A stretch of 64,000 nt of DNA from Apiosordaria backusii. Its lineage: Eukaryota; Ascomycota; Sordariomycetes; Sordariales; Lasiosphaeriaceae. Positions 1-9,855 of this stretch are shown in pieces. The notes beneath the pieces were generated by a model. It was given only the letters and a program-made list of their open reading frames with translations, made no database searches and had not been told where the DNA came from. Position 1 is the stretch's first letter, and each line of letters opens with the position of its first letter. The position numbers and the translations under genes are program-made. The stretch lies in the NCBI GenBank assembly GCA_030549205.1, contig JAUKTV010000004.1, positions 682,001 to 746,000 of the forward strand, read 5' to 3'.

Positions 1-444
1 TGCTCTCGCCCAATCAGATCCAGAAGCTGCTGAACCAGTATCTTGTTGCTGATTACGAGCAGCCCATCAATGGCGAGATCATGAAGGCGGTGGCGTCGCG
101 GGTGACGGAGAAGAGCGATGTGTTGCTGTTGCAGGCTGTCGATATGGACGACAGCGGGCCGTATGAGATTGCGGAGCCGAGAGTGATTACTGCTTTGGAG
201 ACATATACCCCGTCTTGTGAGTTTGTTTCAATCTCCCCTTGAATGAATGAACGCTAATCATGAATGAAATATAGGGCTCCAAACCCCACGCCTGAAACGC
301 CTAGCCGAAATTGTCTCCCAGCAGGCTATCGCCCAGCAGGAGAAGCTCGAGTTTGGGTCACAGGGCGGCGACTTTGACACGCACAGCATGAACGACCTGC
401 AGGAGATGGAAGAGGGCCCAGGATCGATACAGGCGAGCGCCTAG
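1..444 (+). CDS. myo5: Class V myosin heavy chain, C-terminal end (partial)
   Basis: The window opens inside the gene. The readable exon (from base 3 to 216) joins across a 58-base intron (217-274, GTGAGT..ATAG) to the last exon 275-444; the splice completes a Trp codon inside TPSWLQTPRLKRL. The visible residues (NQIQKLLNQYLVADYEQP, SRVTEKSD, then the helix PRLKRLAEIV) match the end of the dilute (DIL) globular tail of class V myosins, the cargo-binding domain that carries vesicles along actin toward the hyphal tip. The end is acidic (LQEMEEGPGS) and stops at TAG 442-444. The motor, IQ motifs and coiled coil lie outside the window. Oddity: the same frame stays open for 65 codons after the TAG. 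The family call is secure from the DIL sequence; the true C-terminus is less so. Confidence 0.9.
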
Positions 445-642
445 GTGGCTCCTCGCTCGTTACTGGGTTTTCACCACCAACCGCACCCTGGTACAGCAGG
501 GCAGTTGCAGACGCAGACCATGCAGAGGAGGCCGGCGAGTGTATTGTTGAGTCCGTGGAGGAATGGGAATGGGAACCAGGGGAGTGGACCGGCACCGCCT
601 AGGAATGTCATGATGCTGAAGTCTAGGAGTAGCAGCGGTTGA
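445..642 (+). other. In-frame open tail after the myosin TAG
   Basis: After TAG 442-444 the myosin frame continues for 65 codons to TGA 640-642. The predicted peptide is Gln-, Ser- and Pro-containing with a basic end (QTQTMQRRPASVLLSP, then PPRNVMMLKSRSSSG). It looks more like a protein tail than random 3' UTR, but it may be UTR. It would be translated only if the TAG were edited, read through, or spliced out; I see no convincing intron that removes it. Confidence 0.3.
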
Positions 643-1854
643 TGGGTTTTTTCTTGGCTGCTAAGGGCTGGAGATGGGGATGAAGGGTTTCTGTTTACGG
701 TGGAGAGAGTGAAGGGGAGAAGGAAGAGGTTGAAGGATTTATGCCAGGCCACACCAATACACACACGGATATGTTATAGTGGTTTCATGAAAGGGAAAAT
801 AAAATATTACAAAGAGTCAAAGGCTGTTGTCGTCCAGTAAGGCGTTGGGGGATGGATGGATGGGTGGGTGGGGGAAAATGTCAAATAGAAATGGTAATGG
901 ATGGGGTTTAGCAAGGGGGGAGTAGGAAGAGAAAAGTTGGGAGGGTGGGAGGATGGGGAAAGGGGAAGATGATGGCAGGGAGTTTTACTGCTGGCTGGCC
1001 GGTGGGGCATTACATGATTTCAACCTGATAGAAGAAGAAGAAGGAGTTGTGTGTGTGGGTGTGCGGTATTGAGTTGTTGTGGAGAAGCAAGCAAAGCATG
1101 AAAAGATGAATGATGGGTTTTTAATTTATTTTGTACTGTTTTTTATTATTGAAGATGATGTTGGGTGCATTTGGGGAAGGGGGAAAGGGGCAGGGAACGG
1201 GGAACGGGGAACGGGGTAGAAGGTAGAAGGTGTAAAAGATGGGTGTATTAAATGGTGGATGTTCCTGTCAGTATGGTGTTGCTGATATCAATTACCCAAC
1301 TTTACTGGATTTAGTTTCCATCTTTCTGTTTGCTGTGTTGTTGTCGCCATGGTGTGTGAGTGATGTGGTGCAATGAAGGTTTTGGTACCTTCAGGAACTC
1401 TATCAATCTCGACCAACAAAAACATAATATCTCCTTCTCAGGGTTCTAGGGTGTCCATGCAACAAGAGACCAGCACAACATGGAGTTGTCAGACTTGGTG
1501 TTTTTCGCATGCTTTACACCGTAGCTGGCACTGTATCTTTCTTCCCTCAAGCTCTTCACATGGCGCGCGTGCCGTATGTAATGATGGAATTTGACAGCAG
1601 CACTTTGGCCGAGCACCTCAACTGAAAAGAAGAACACAAGCGTGTCTGTTGACTGGTATTGAATTGATTTTGGTATTCCCCCGCTTTCTCTCTCTCTTTC
1701 TCCTCTCGGTGTCCTCCTTCCCAGCTCTGCCGTGGCATTCGTCCGTCCGTCTAATTGCGGTTGGCTTGTTGTTGCTTCTTTTTTTGCCCGGTGTCCATAT
1801 ATGTACATTTCTTCCCCCCCACCTCATCGTTTTTATATCATTGGAACGAATCGT
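643..1854. other. Convergent intergenic region (3' UTRs)
   Basis: This lies between the 3' ends of the myosin (plus) and the complex I subunit (minus). It holds GATGGATGG/GTGGG-type simple sequence near 850-880 and 1195-1225, and pyrimidine tracts near 1680-1720. I see no coding frame with family resemblance. Confidence 0.5.
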
Positions 1855-2099
1855 TTAGTGATCCCAGGGGTGCTTCCAGCCGAGCAGGACCGGTCCTGTT
1901 GTTTCCTTATTAGTTGATGTTGTTCAGGTGAGGGTGTTGGTTTGGGTAGTGGGTGGCATGTACCGTCCTCCTTCGCCCTGTAAAAGATCCAGAACCACAT
2001 GGAGGCTCCCAGGCCGGTGGCGGTATAGCGGTAGAGGGGCGGGATGGGGGGCCCGCCGAGTTGGGAGCGGGGGATGGCTCGGGCGAAGCGGGCGAACAT
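1855..2099 (-). CDS. NDUFB2-like accessory subunit of mitochondrial complex I (58 aa)
   Basis: A two-exon gene too short for ordinary gene finding. Exon 1 (2099-1964) joins exon 2 (1895-1855) across a 68-base intron (1963-1896, GTACAT..ACAACAG), giving 58 residues that end in GPVLLGWKHPWDH. The N-terminus is basic and Ser/Arg-containing (MFARFARAIPRS), as expected for a mitochondrial import signal. One membrane segment follows (ATGLGASMWFWIFYRAKEDG). The pattern MWFW..YRAK.DGPV..GW.HPW is the one known from plant and fungal NDUFB2 (AGGG) proteins of NADH:ubiquinone oxidoreductase; that family assignment is from established knowledge. The subunit sits in the distal membrane arm and has no catalytic residues. 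It is divergent from BUR1, about 640 bases away. Confidence 0.85.
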
Positions 2100-2739
2100 T
2101 TTGTTTCTTTCTCTGCTCGGGGGATAGTTAGATGCTGGGGGAGGTAAGGTGATTGGGTGGGAAGGGGGGGACTAACGCTGGCTGTGGCAGACTGGGAAAG
2201 AAATGGGTGGGTTGGTGGTAGTGTCGCGATTGAGCTTCTCGAGCTGTCGTCGTTGCGCCGCCGATTGAGTGGTGACTGACCAGGGTAGGGGTACGTACCT
2301 GCCGTCATTGGGTCTGATGCCTGAAAGACAAGGCAGGAAGCTGCCCAGAAATGGCCTGTCCAGTCCAGCAAGGTGCGTCTTTGGATTCTTGGCAGGCGTC
2401 GGCAGCGCGCGCGCTCGGCTTAACCTTGATCTTGCCCTTTCTTCTCTCTTTCTTTCGGACGGGCAGTCCAGGACTTACACTTCTTCTTTTTCACACTTTT
2501 TTTTTAGAAAGCTTTAGAAAGCAGAGATTTGAGAGAATCTGGGTACACGAGGGGCTTTGCAACGGCTGAATTCTTCCTTTGGATTTGACAAACGGCACTA
2601 CGGACGGAGCAATCCAAACAGAGACAACCGGTCATTTAGTAGGTCAGCGGACAAACGAAGGTCTTATCCAGAAGCAGCCGATTAGTTATTTTTCATTCTA
2701 CAACGACAACAACAACACGAACGACACAACTACGGCGCT
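2100..2739. promoter_or_regulatory. Divergent promoter region, complex I subunit / BUR1
   Basis: This 640-base stretch separates two divergent starts. It contains long CT-rich tracts (about 2435-2515) and an AAC/ACA-rich leader just before the BUR1 ATG (about 2695-2735), typical of fungal 5' UTRs. I see no defined operator. Confidence 0.4.
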
Positions 2740-4620
2740 ATGAGCGCCCCCGAGTCGCAGGACGCTGCCGGGAGGGCACAATCTCCCCGCAGTTTTGCCA
2801 TTGCGCACCAGAGGCCGAGAAGCAGCTTTGTTGGGTGCTCCAAGATTGCCGACTACGAGGTTCTGGGGAAGCTGGGCGAGGGTACCTTTGGGTAAGTCTT
2901 TATGTGGTGACCCATCATGACGGTGCTTGATACTGACATCTGCCTTCTACAGAGAGGTTCACCGCGCGAGATCGAGAAAGACGGGGGCTTTGGTCGCTCT
3001 CAAGAAGATCATCATGCACAACGAAAAGGACGGCGTCCGTCTTCCCCGACATTGCCCTCCAGGCGCTGATTGATTGATCTAACACGGTGATGATAGTTTC
3101 CGATAACGGCATTGAGAGAAATCAAGTTGCTCAAGCTACTATCGCATCCAAATATTCTCCGACTGGAGGATATGGCTGTCGAGCACCCGCCTAAGAGTGG
3201 TGAGTTTACGTTCGCCCACGGAGGAAAGAAGCTAGGCTATAGCTAATGGTTTTGTCGTCAGCGGATAAACGGAAGCGGCCGATCATGTATATGGTTACGC
3301 CATACATGGACCACGACCTCTCAGGCTTGCTCGACAATCCCTCTGTGACTTTCACTGAGCCACAGATCAAGTGCTACATGCAGCAACTGCTCCAGGGCCT
3401 CGAATATCTACATGCCAATCGTATCCTGCACAGAGACATGAAAGCTGCCAATCTGTTGATCAACAACAAGGGCATTCTCCAGATTGCTGACTTCGGTCTG
3501 GCGAGACATTACGAGGGCGAGACACCACAGCCCGGCCGTGGCGGTGGGGAAGGAAAGCGTGACTACACTAGCCTAGTGGTCACGCGCTGGTACCGGCCGC
3601 CCGAGTTGCTGATGCACCTCAAACGATACACCACAGCGATTGACTTGTGGGGTGTTGGGTAAACATCTTTCCCGCTGTCATTGGTTTTAGGGAGGAGATG
3701 CTAACAATTGCCATAGGTGTGTTTTTGGCGAGATGCTCGTTGGCAAGCCAATCCTCACCGGAGAAAGCGACGGCCACCAACTGGAAATAATATTTGATCT
3801 CTGCGGTACGCCCACAAACGAGACAATGCCTGGGTGGAAAAGTCTACCAGGAGCCGAAGTCCTGTCACCCAGGCCACGACAAGGCAACCTGGGGCAAAGA
3901 TTTAGAGAATACGGCTCGGGTGCCATCTCACTGCTTCGAGAGCTTCTCAAACTGGACTGGAAGACGAGAATCAACGCGCATGACGCCCTGCAGCACCCAT
4001 ACTTCCGGAACCCACCATATCCAGCCAAGCCAGAAGAACTGCCGTCTTTTGAAGAGAGTCACGAGTTGGATCGTAGGAAGTTCCATGACAGGAGAGCTGC
4101 GTTACCTCCAGCCCCCAAGGGTGGCACTGTAGGCCGCGGCCCTAACAACGACGGTGATGGCTATAGGAATAGCGGTGGTCCCGGCGGAAGAGGCTATCCC
4201 CGGAATAACAATAACCGTGGTTATGGTGGCCCAGTCCCAGCACCAGACGAGCGAGTGCCCGCTTGGCATAGAGACACCAGGCTTCCACCGCGCCCACCTC
4301 CACCTGCGGATTATGGGAACGGCCGTGATCGACCGCCTCGTGGCGGTGGCGGAGGCGGAGGCAATCGCCAGGACGTCGATACATATATTCCCAGCTATGA
4401 TAGGGACGCTCCGAGGAGAGACGACCGGCGTAGGGAGGACAGAAGAGACCGTGACCGTGGAGGCCCAGGAGACAGAAGGAGGGAGTATGACGACCGATCG
4501 AGGAGCAATCGTACGCGTAGCAGAAGTCGGTCCCCCCTGCCACACAGAGACCGAGATAGAGAGAGGGACAGGGATCGGGACCGAGATCGTCCATCTCGTG
4601 ACCCATCGCATCTTAGATAG
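2740..4620 (+). CDS. bur1: Serine/threonine-protein kinase BUR1 (CDK9/P-TEFb type)
   Basis: Five exons (2740-2891, 2953-3034, 3097-3199, 3262-3658, 3717-4620) encode 545 residues. The ATP loop reads KLGEGTFGEVHRA, followed by VALKK with the catalytic Lys. The cyclin-binding helix is PITALRE, the signature of CDK9-type kinases (about residues 80-86). The catalytic loop is HRDMKAANLLI (about 169), then DFGLAR (about 189) and an activation segment ending in TRWYRPPE. BUR1 phosphorylates the RNA polymerase II tail and Spt5 to promote elongation; this is family knowledge. The tail from about residue 400 is rich in RD and RS repeats. Intron 2 uses the unusual donor GTCCGT. The TAG at 4618-4620 is followed in frame by more RD/Y-rich sequence, so the tail may be longer. 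Confidence 0.93.
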
Positions 4621-5859
4621 GATCGGGATGGCAGAGGGTATCAGCAAAGGTATGACGGAGGGTATCTGCGGAGGTATGATTATCATTACCAAGAGTAGGG
4701 CGATGGGAATGGTCCGCGTTATTCGGTGATGAGGCGGTACTTTGCTTCTAGGCACTTGTATGATTCATATCGACCAGACGGTCAACATCGGCGGTCTCAT
4801 CGACATCCGTCATATCTAGATCGAGATCAACGATCATCGACATCCGTCATATCTAAATCGAGATCACCGGATGGGGGCGACGATCGTGGATATGATGAAG
4901 ACCTAGATCATGGTTCAGCCCGGGGGAGACCTGAGCATCATCGTCGTAGGGAGCATGTTCAGAATCGGAATATTCATCAACCAGACAGTCACAGCCCCGC
5001 ACCTACACCCGGACCCGGACCACTGACAGAATCAGTATCGCCATTTCGTGAGATTCAAGCAGGAGACAGTCGCAGCCCCGCACCTACACCCCGACCCGGA
5101 CCACTGACAGAATCAGTATCGCCATTTCGTGAGATTCAAGCAGGAGACAGTCGCAGCCCCGCACCTACACCCCGACCACTGACAGAATCGGCATCACCAC
5201 TTCAATTATTCCCACCACTCACGACAGGAACAATACCAATAACAGCAGCGGACCGAGGTCCATCCCAATATTATTTGCCGTTGCCATCCCTTGAGCCATC
5301 CCTTGAGCCACCCTCATCCGCAGGAACACCATGCGAATTACTGGTCGGGAGACGACGGTACGTTGTACGAGCGTGGATAAGCTCGTCTTCTTTTCCTCGC
5401 CGGTCGAATCAGTCTGGTGAGGCGTCCGGATCACCACAGCTCCCGGCAGCAAGAATGGAAAGTCTATCTCAACGATCCTATCCCCGGTCAGCAGAGTCAT
5501 CATTGTCCCGGGGTTCAGCCCCTATGTCGCGCGAGTCTAGCCAGGCATCCGAATTACGAGAAGCATCATCCGGATTACGGGAAGTATTATCCAGCTCACG
5601 AGAAGTATTATCCAGATCACAAGAAGCATCACCCAGATCACAAGAAACATCATCCAGATCACGAGAAGTATTATTCAGATTACGAGAAGCATTATCCATA
5701 TCACGAGAAGCATTATCCAGATCACGAGAAGACTTAAGGCTCGCCTCTGAAGAACAGGAGAAGGAACCCCGTTCCCGGTCGATTGTTGAGTCTAGCGAAG
5801 AGGATGAACCAATACCAGCTTCTTTGAAAGAAAAAACAGGAAGAAGATCTCGTTCTTAG
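4621..5859 (+). CDS. SR/RD-rich low-complexity frame downstream of BUR1
   Basis: This frame is the same as the last BUR1 exon. Twenty-five codons after the BUR1 stop (DRDGRGYQQRYDGGY and on) lead to a second TAG (4696-4698). It then stays open for 386 codons to a third TAG (5857-5859). The first ATG after the second TAG is at 4729. The protein is rich in Arg, Asp, Tyr, Ser and His, with SR dipeptides (SKSRSPDGG, SRSPAPTP), like the BUR1 tail. It holds a 27-residue repeat (4987-5213) and a 7-residue repeat (about 5536-5739). It could be a separate orphan gene, a C-terminal extension of BUR1, or decayed coding sequence. No domain is recognised. Confidence 0.45.
4987..5213 (+). repeat. 81-base tandem repeat, 2.8 copies
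   Basis: Copies begin at 4987, 5068 and 5149, the last one shortened. Each full unit encodes 27 residues (SRSPAPTPRPGPLTESVSPF plus REIQAGD). The copies are nearly identical at base level, so the expansion is recent, and they keep the reading frame. Confidence 0.85.
5536..5739 (+). repeat. 21-base degenerate tandem repeat
   Basis: About nine 21-base units encode a 7-residue Ser/Arg/Glu motif (variants SRSREVL, SRSREAL, PRSQETS). All units keep the frame. Confidence 0.75.
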
Positions 5860-7920
5860 TCGGAGGAGAAGAACTCTGAATCACCACCACCAAGTTCTGA
5901 ATCATCATCGGACTTGTCAGAGGCAGGATCAGTGGAATCATCATTGTTCCGAGACGTGCTCGGGATAAGTTATGAAGACGAGGATTTATCATTGTTCCGA
6001 GACGTGCTCGGTATAGGTTATGAAGACGAGGATTCTGCCTATCCTCCCCAGTCGCAAATCTGGTCTGGTGAGGAGGGCGGATCACCATCTTATACCACAG
6101 GCAGATGGGCACGGAGTGAGGCTGGTGATGAGACTAGATCGCCGGCTCGTGCACCTGGATCCGAGCCAGTGTCTGTTGACGCGGAGGGGGTGTCTGATTC
6201 ATCAGCAGATGAGCCACTCGCCCACAACCAGAAACGGAAACGATCTCTTCTTTCTCAATCTTTCGGGCCTGGGGATGTGGTTGATAAATCACCGCCGCCA
6301 CCGCCGCCGGATACGAGGCCAAAAAGAAAGGGATTTCGGGCCAGGTCTGTTGTTGAGCCGGATGAGGATAAGGAGGCGGAGGAGGATGAGGAGGCGGAGG
6401 AGGATGAGGAAGCGGAGGAGGATGAGGAAGCGGAGGAGGATGAGGAAGCGGAGGAGGAGGAGCTGCCCGGACCGAAAATGCCGAAGCTGTTATCACCACT
6501 TGGATCATCAGTAGAAAGAAAACTTGGTCTCAGAGGAGAGAGCGAGGGTTCTGATGTTTCGAAGCTGATCAAAAACCCGGCGGATTTTTTTGGTTCATCG
6601 GAAGATCAGTCCACGGATGATTCATCAGACTCGGAGCCAAAGAGCAAAAGGCCGAGACTTGGTGGTGGGGAGGTTGGGGTTGCTGGTGAAGAGATGATGA
6701 TGGAATCGATTGACTCACCGGGGGATGGTCCAGCAAGGCTTGGAAGTGTTTCGACTGGTGGTGGGGATGCTGATGATGAGCTGACGGAGGCGGCTTCGCC
6801 GGTGGTGTCACTGCCCAGCGCACGGGGGGGTGTTTCGATGAGTGCGGATGATGCTGATGATGAGCTGACTGAGCGGTCGTCTGCTTTGCCGTTGGGTGGG
6901 AATGGGAGAGGGCAACAAAGAAGGGGGTCGGCACAACCTTTTCGGTCCGCTGCTGGTGGGGTTTCTTCTGCTGGGGGGAGTAGATCGTTGCCTGGCTTGA
7001 GAAGGGCAGCGAGAGAGAGAGCTGAGGCTGAAGAGGGGGGGAAATCACCGCCACTGTATACATTTGGTGATGAGGAAGGTGGTTTAGCTGCTGAGGAGCC
7101 TGGTTCAGTTTCTAAGGGGCCTGATTTAGCTTCTAAGGGGCCTGGTTTAGCTTCTGGGGAGCCTGGTTCAGCTGCTGAGGAGCCTGGTTCAGTTTCTAAG
7201 GGGCCTGATTTAGCTTCTAAGGGGCCTGGTTTAGCTTCTGGGGAGCCTGGTTCAGCTGCTGAGGAGCCTGGTTCAGTTTCTAAGGGGCCTGATTTAGCTT
7301 CTAAGGGGCCTGGTTTAGCTTCTGGGGAGCCTGGTTCAGCTGCTGAGGAGCCTGGTTCAGTTTCTAAGGGGCCTGGTTTAGCTTCTAAGGGGCCTGGTTT
7401 AGCTTCTGGGGAGCCTGGTTCAGCTGCTGAGGAGCCTGGTTTAGCTTCTAAGGAGCCTGGTTCAGCTTCTCAGGAGTCTAGTAAGGACAAGGGGAAAGGG
7501 GGGAAGAAAAGGAAACGATCAAAATCGAAATCAAAATCGAGGTCGAGGTCTGCAGGAGGGGGAGAGGAATGGCAGGGGTTTGAGGATGCGGTTGAGGATG
7601 TGGATGCGGTTGAGGATGCGGTTAAGAATGTGGTTGAGGATGCGGTTAAGGATGTGGTTAAGGATGTGGTTAAGGATGCGGTTGAGGATGCAGTTGAGGA
7701 TGCAGTTGAGGATGCAGTTGAGGATGCAGTTGAGGATGTGGTTGAGGGTACGGTTGAGGATGCGGTTGAGGATGCAGTTGAGGAGGCCAAAGAGGTTAAG
7801 CCGCCAAAGAAAAAGTCGAAGAAAAAGTCGGGGAGGAGACGGCCGAAAAAGCAGAGGAGGGAGGAGTTGAAGAAAGCGAAGGAGGGAGGAGTTAAAGAAA
7901 GCGGAGGAGGGAGGAGTTGA
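5860..7920 (+). CDS. Acidic repeat protein frame with basic nuclear-type tail
   Basis: Open from just after TAG 5857-5859 to TGA 7918-7920 in the same frame as the preceding stretch; the first ATG gives 668 residues from 5914. The reading across the TAG is smooth: RSRS, stop, SEEKNSE. The product is low-complexity and acidic with five repeat blocks: LFRDVLGI.YEDED twice, EAEEDE five times, a 28-residue VSKGPDLASKGP-type unit four times, VEDA units about 17 times, and a basic tail (KPPKKKSKKKSGRRRPKK) that could be a nuclear localisation signal. No conserved domain is visible. Codon periodicity and frame-keeping repeats favour real coding. It may be an orphan gene, or the far end of a BUR1-linked frame. 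Confidence 0.5.
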   Translation, partial: SEEKNSESPPPSSESSSDLSEAGSVESSLFRDVLGISYEDEDLSLFRDVLGIGYEDEDSAYPPQSQIWSGEEGGSPSYTTGRWARSEAGDETRSPARAPGSEPVSVDAEGVSDSSADEPLAHNQKRKRSLLSQSFGPGDVVDKSPPPPPPDTRPKRKGFRARSVVEPDEDKEAEEDEEAEEDEEAEEDEEAEEDEEAEEEELPGPKMPKLLSPLGSSVERKLGLRGESEGSDVSKLIKNPADFFGSSEDQSTDDSSDSEPKSKRPRLGGGEVGVAGEEMMMESIDSPGDGPARLGSVSTGGGDADDELTEAASPVVSLPSARGGVSMSADDADDELTERSSALPLGGNGRGQQRRGSAQPFRSAAGGVSSAGGSRSLPGLRRAARERAEAEEGGKSPPLYTFGDEEGGLAAEEPGSVSKGPDLASKGPGLASGEPGSAAEEPGSVSKGPDLASKGPGLASGEPGSAAEEPGSVSKGPDLASKGPGLASGEPGSAAEEPGSVSKGPGLASKGPGLASGEPGSAAEEPGLASKEPGSASQESSKDKGKGGKKRKRSKSKSKSRSRSAGGGEEWQGFEDAVEDVDAVEDAVKNVVEDAVKDVVKDVVKDAVEDAVEDAVEDAVEDAVEDVVEGTVEDAVEDAVEEAKEVKPPKKKSKKKSGRRRPKKQRREELKKAKEGGVKESGGGRS
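5941..6036 (+). repeat. 48-base direct duplication
   Basis: Two near-identical 48-base copies (from 5941 and 5989) each encode SLFRDVLGI-S/G-YEDED plus one residue. Confidence 0.85.
6373..6462 (+). repeat. 18-base tandem repeat, five copies (EAEEDE)
   Basis: Units start at 6373, 6391, 6409, 6427 and 6445 and encode Glu-Ala-Glu-Glu-Asp-Glu. The last unit changes Asp to Glu. Confidence 0.9.
7081..7475 (+). repeat. 84-base tandem repeat (minisatellite), about 4.5 copies
   Basis: Units begin at 7093, 7177, 7261 and 7345, with a partial unit from 7429. Each encodes 28 residues (EEPGSVSKGPDLASKGPGLA then SGEPGSAA). The copies are almost identical, which suggests recent unequal exchange or slippage. 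Copy number probably varies between strains. Confidence 0.93.
7582..7787 (+). repeat. 12-base tandem repeat, about 17 copies (VEDA)
   Basis: A GAGGATGCAGTT-type unit encodes Glu-Asp-Ala-Val with scattered Lys and Val variants. The frame is kept throughout. Confidence 0.88.
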
Positions 7921-8665
7921 GGCGGCCTAGAGACTATATTCCAGAGGGTGAAGAGGGGAGGGGATGTGGCATGTACGATGTTTAGAGGGCATTGAGTGGT
8001 TTTTATGGTTGCATTGTTGTGGGTTTGAAAGCGGGAGTATTATTTAATGTTTGAATTCTGGGGTTGTGACAGGTTTGAGATAGGGCAGGTGGGAAAAGTA
8101 TGGGGGTGGAGGTAAAGCTTTGCTTGGGTGTTTTTACAGACGGGAGAGATGCATTTTGAGGAGCTTGGTCTGTCGGTTTTGTAGCGAAGTTTGAGACTTT
8201 TGGGAGAAAGAATGGAATAATTATTGGAAATTGTGTGCCCGAGATGAACATGTTGAACAGAGAAACGGTGTTGTTGGTGTTGTTCCGGATGAGTTTGCCA
8301 AATAACTCGGATGGAGTACGTAACAATGCTGGTGTCGTTCCGTTCCTATTAATAAAGTCAAATCGTTCTGCAACATTTCGTTGTCCGCCCAACGTATATG
8401 TTTTCAAAATCAATAAGATCATGAATATATATCAGTTGTTTTGATCAAACCTGCCCAACTCTTGGGTGTATGTATTGTTATTTAGGTGGACCCTTAACCA
8501 ACCAGATTATATATCTATCTTTCATGCCTGGGAAAAGTGACCCGACTTTGCATACCATAATAGAACTGACCCTTTCACATAGTACGAGGAGACAATTTCT
8601 TCTTGTCCAAGTCCAAACAAAATATAAACTACGCTTTATAGTAAAGAATCTAAAACAACTCGCTG
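7921..8665. other. Convergent intergenic region
   Basis: Between the acidic repeat frame (plus) and the membrane-protein locus (minus). Part is AT-richer (about 8340-8660). I see no supported feature. Confidence 0.5.
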
Positions 8666-9855
8666 TTACAACCATGCGCAGATCCTGCCCCTTCGCCGAT
8701 ATTGTTCACCACGGTAGTTTATGCCGCCCCAACGTCCGGGACGGGAGCGGCGCATGTCTTCCCCTTCATCATCGCCCTCATACAGCTTCTCTTTCTGAAT
8801 TTCCTCCATCTTCTTCTTTCTCTCCTTCTCTTTCAAAGCGGCTTCTTCTTTCATCTTTTTTGATTTCTCTGCCAATCTCAAAGCGGCTTCTACTTTTTCC
8901 TTTTTGATTCTGTTCCTCGCGCTGGTCCCCAGTTTCTTCTTCGTGCCGGGGTCGGTTTCCACGACTACATCATCACCCTTCAAGTAGCGAAGCTCCAACT
9001 CTTCCAACTTCCCCTCCATATTTCCTCCCGTTGCCTTTCCCTTCTTCTTCCTCTTTTGTGTCTTTGTCCCATCCTTACCAGTGCCACCAATCTCCACGCC
9101 AGTACTAATACCTCCTCCTACGGTGCTACCACCACCGCCTTGTCCATCACCGTCACCATCCTGTCCATTGTTGCCTTGTCCATTATCGCCTTGTCTATTA
9201 CTACCCTGTCCATCACCACCCTCTCCATCACCACCTTGTCCATCACCAGCACCATGCCCATCACGACCACCCTGTCCATCACCACCACTCCCTCCCCCAT
9301 CATCATCCCCTCCATCACCACCACCACTACTCCCCCCCTCGTCGACCCCCTCGACCCCTCCCCACTCGTCCCCTCACTCACCTCCTCAACCGTACTCAAA
9401 TCCATCACCGCCTCCCCCCACCTCCTCCTAAACTTCCTCCCATGCTTGCTATCCCTCCACCTCTCCCCCATCACAAACGGCAGCATCCTCTTCCCCAACT
9501 CAAACTTGACATCCTCCCACCACCCATCCCACCTCCTCCTGTCCCCCTCCACCGTCAACTGTATCCTCCTCCTCACCGACCGCCAATCAACCCTCGTGAC
9601 AAAGCTGATATCCTCCTCCGTCTGCAACATGACCTTGCGATGCGGCAAAAAAAACTCCACAGTCCATATTACCTCCATAGGAATGATTTTATTGAGGACT
9701 TTGCCCAGGATGTAAATCCCAACACGGAGAATAAACAAAATTACAAAAAATAAAAACCGGAGCACGGGGAAAACAAAAGAGAAGGCACGAATGAGGCGGG
9801 AGATGACCCAGTACAGGGCGAGGAGGAGCATAGCCAGGCCGATGAGTTTCTCCAA
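8666..9855 (-). CDS. Unrecognised membrane protein with Gly/Asp-rich linker and charged coiled-coil tail (apparent frameshift)
   Basis: The frame opens at 9855, directly after the TAG that ends the neighbouring gene (9858-9856); the first ATG is at 9831. Two or three hydrophobic segments come first (LLLALYWVISR, FPVLRFLFFVILFILRVG), then a soluble part (EFFLPHRKVMLQTEED, RRWDGWWEDVKFELGKR). After about residue 165 the coherent frame moves by one base at a run of seven C on the plus strand (9332-9338); one more base there gives a DGQGGDGEGG-type linker and a Lys/Glu-rich helix (RNRIKKEKVEAALRLAEKSK), ending at TAA 8668-8666. With that base the protein from 9831 is 388 residues. The family is unknown to me. 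It may be the second half of one gene with the upstream neighbour. Confidence 0.5.

Noticed and set aside
5785..5859. Possible 75-base intron GTTGAG..CTTAG removing the TAG at 5857
   Set aside because: It keeps phase, but has no branch-point motif, a poor donor, and the removed sequence has the same composition as the flanking coding sequence.
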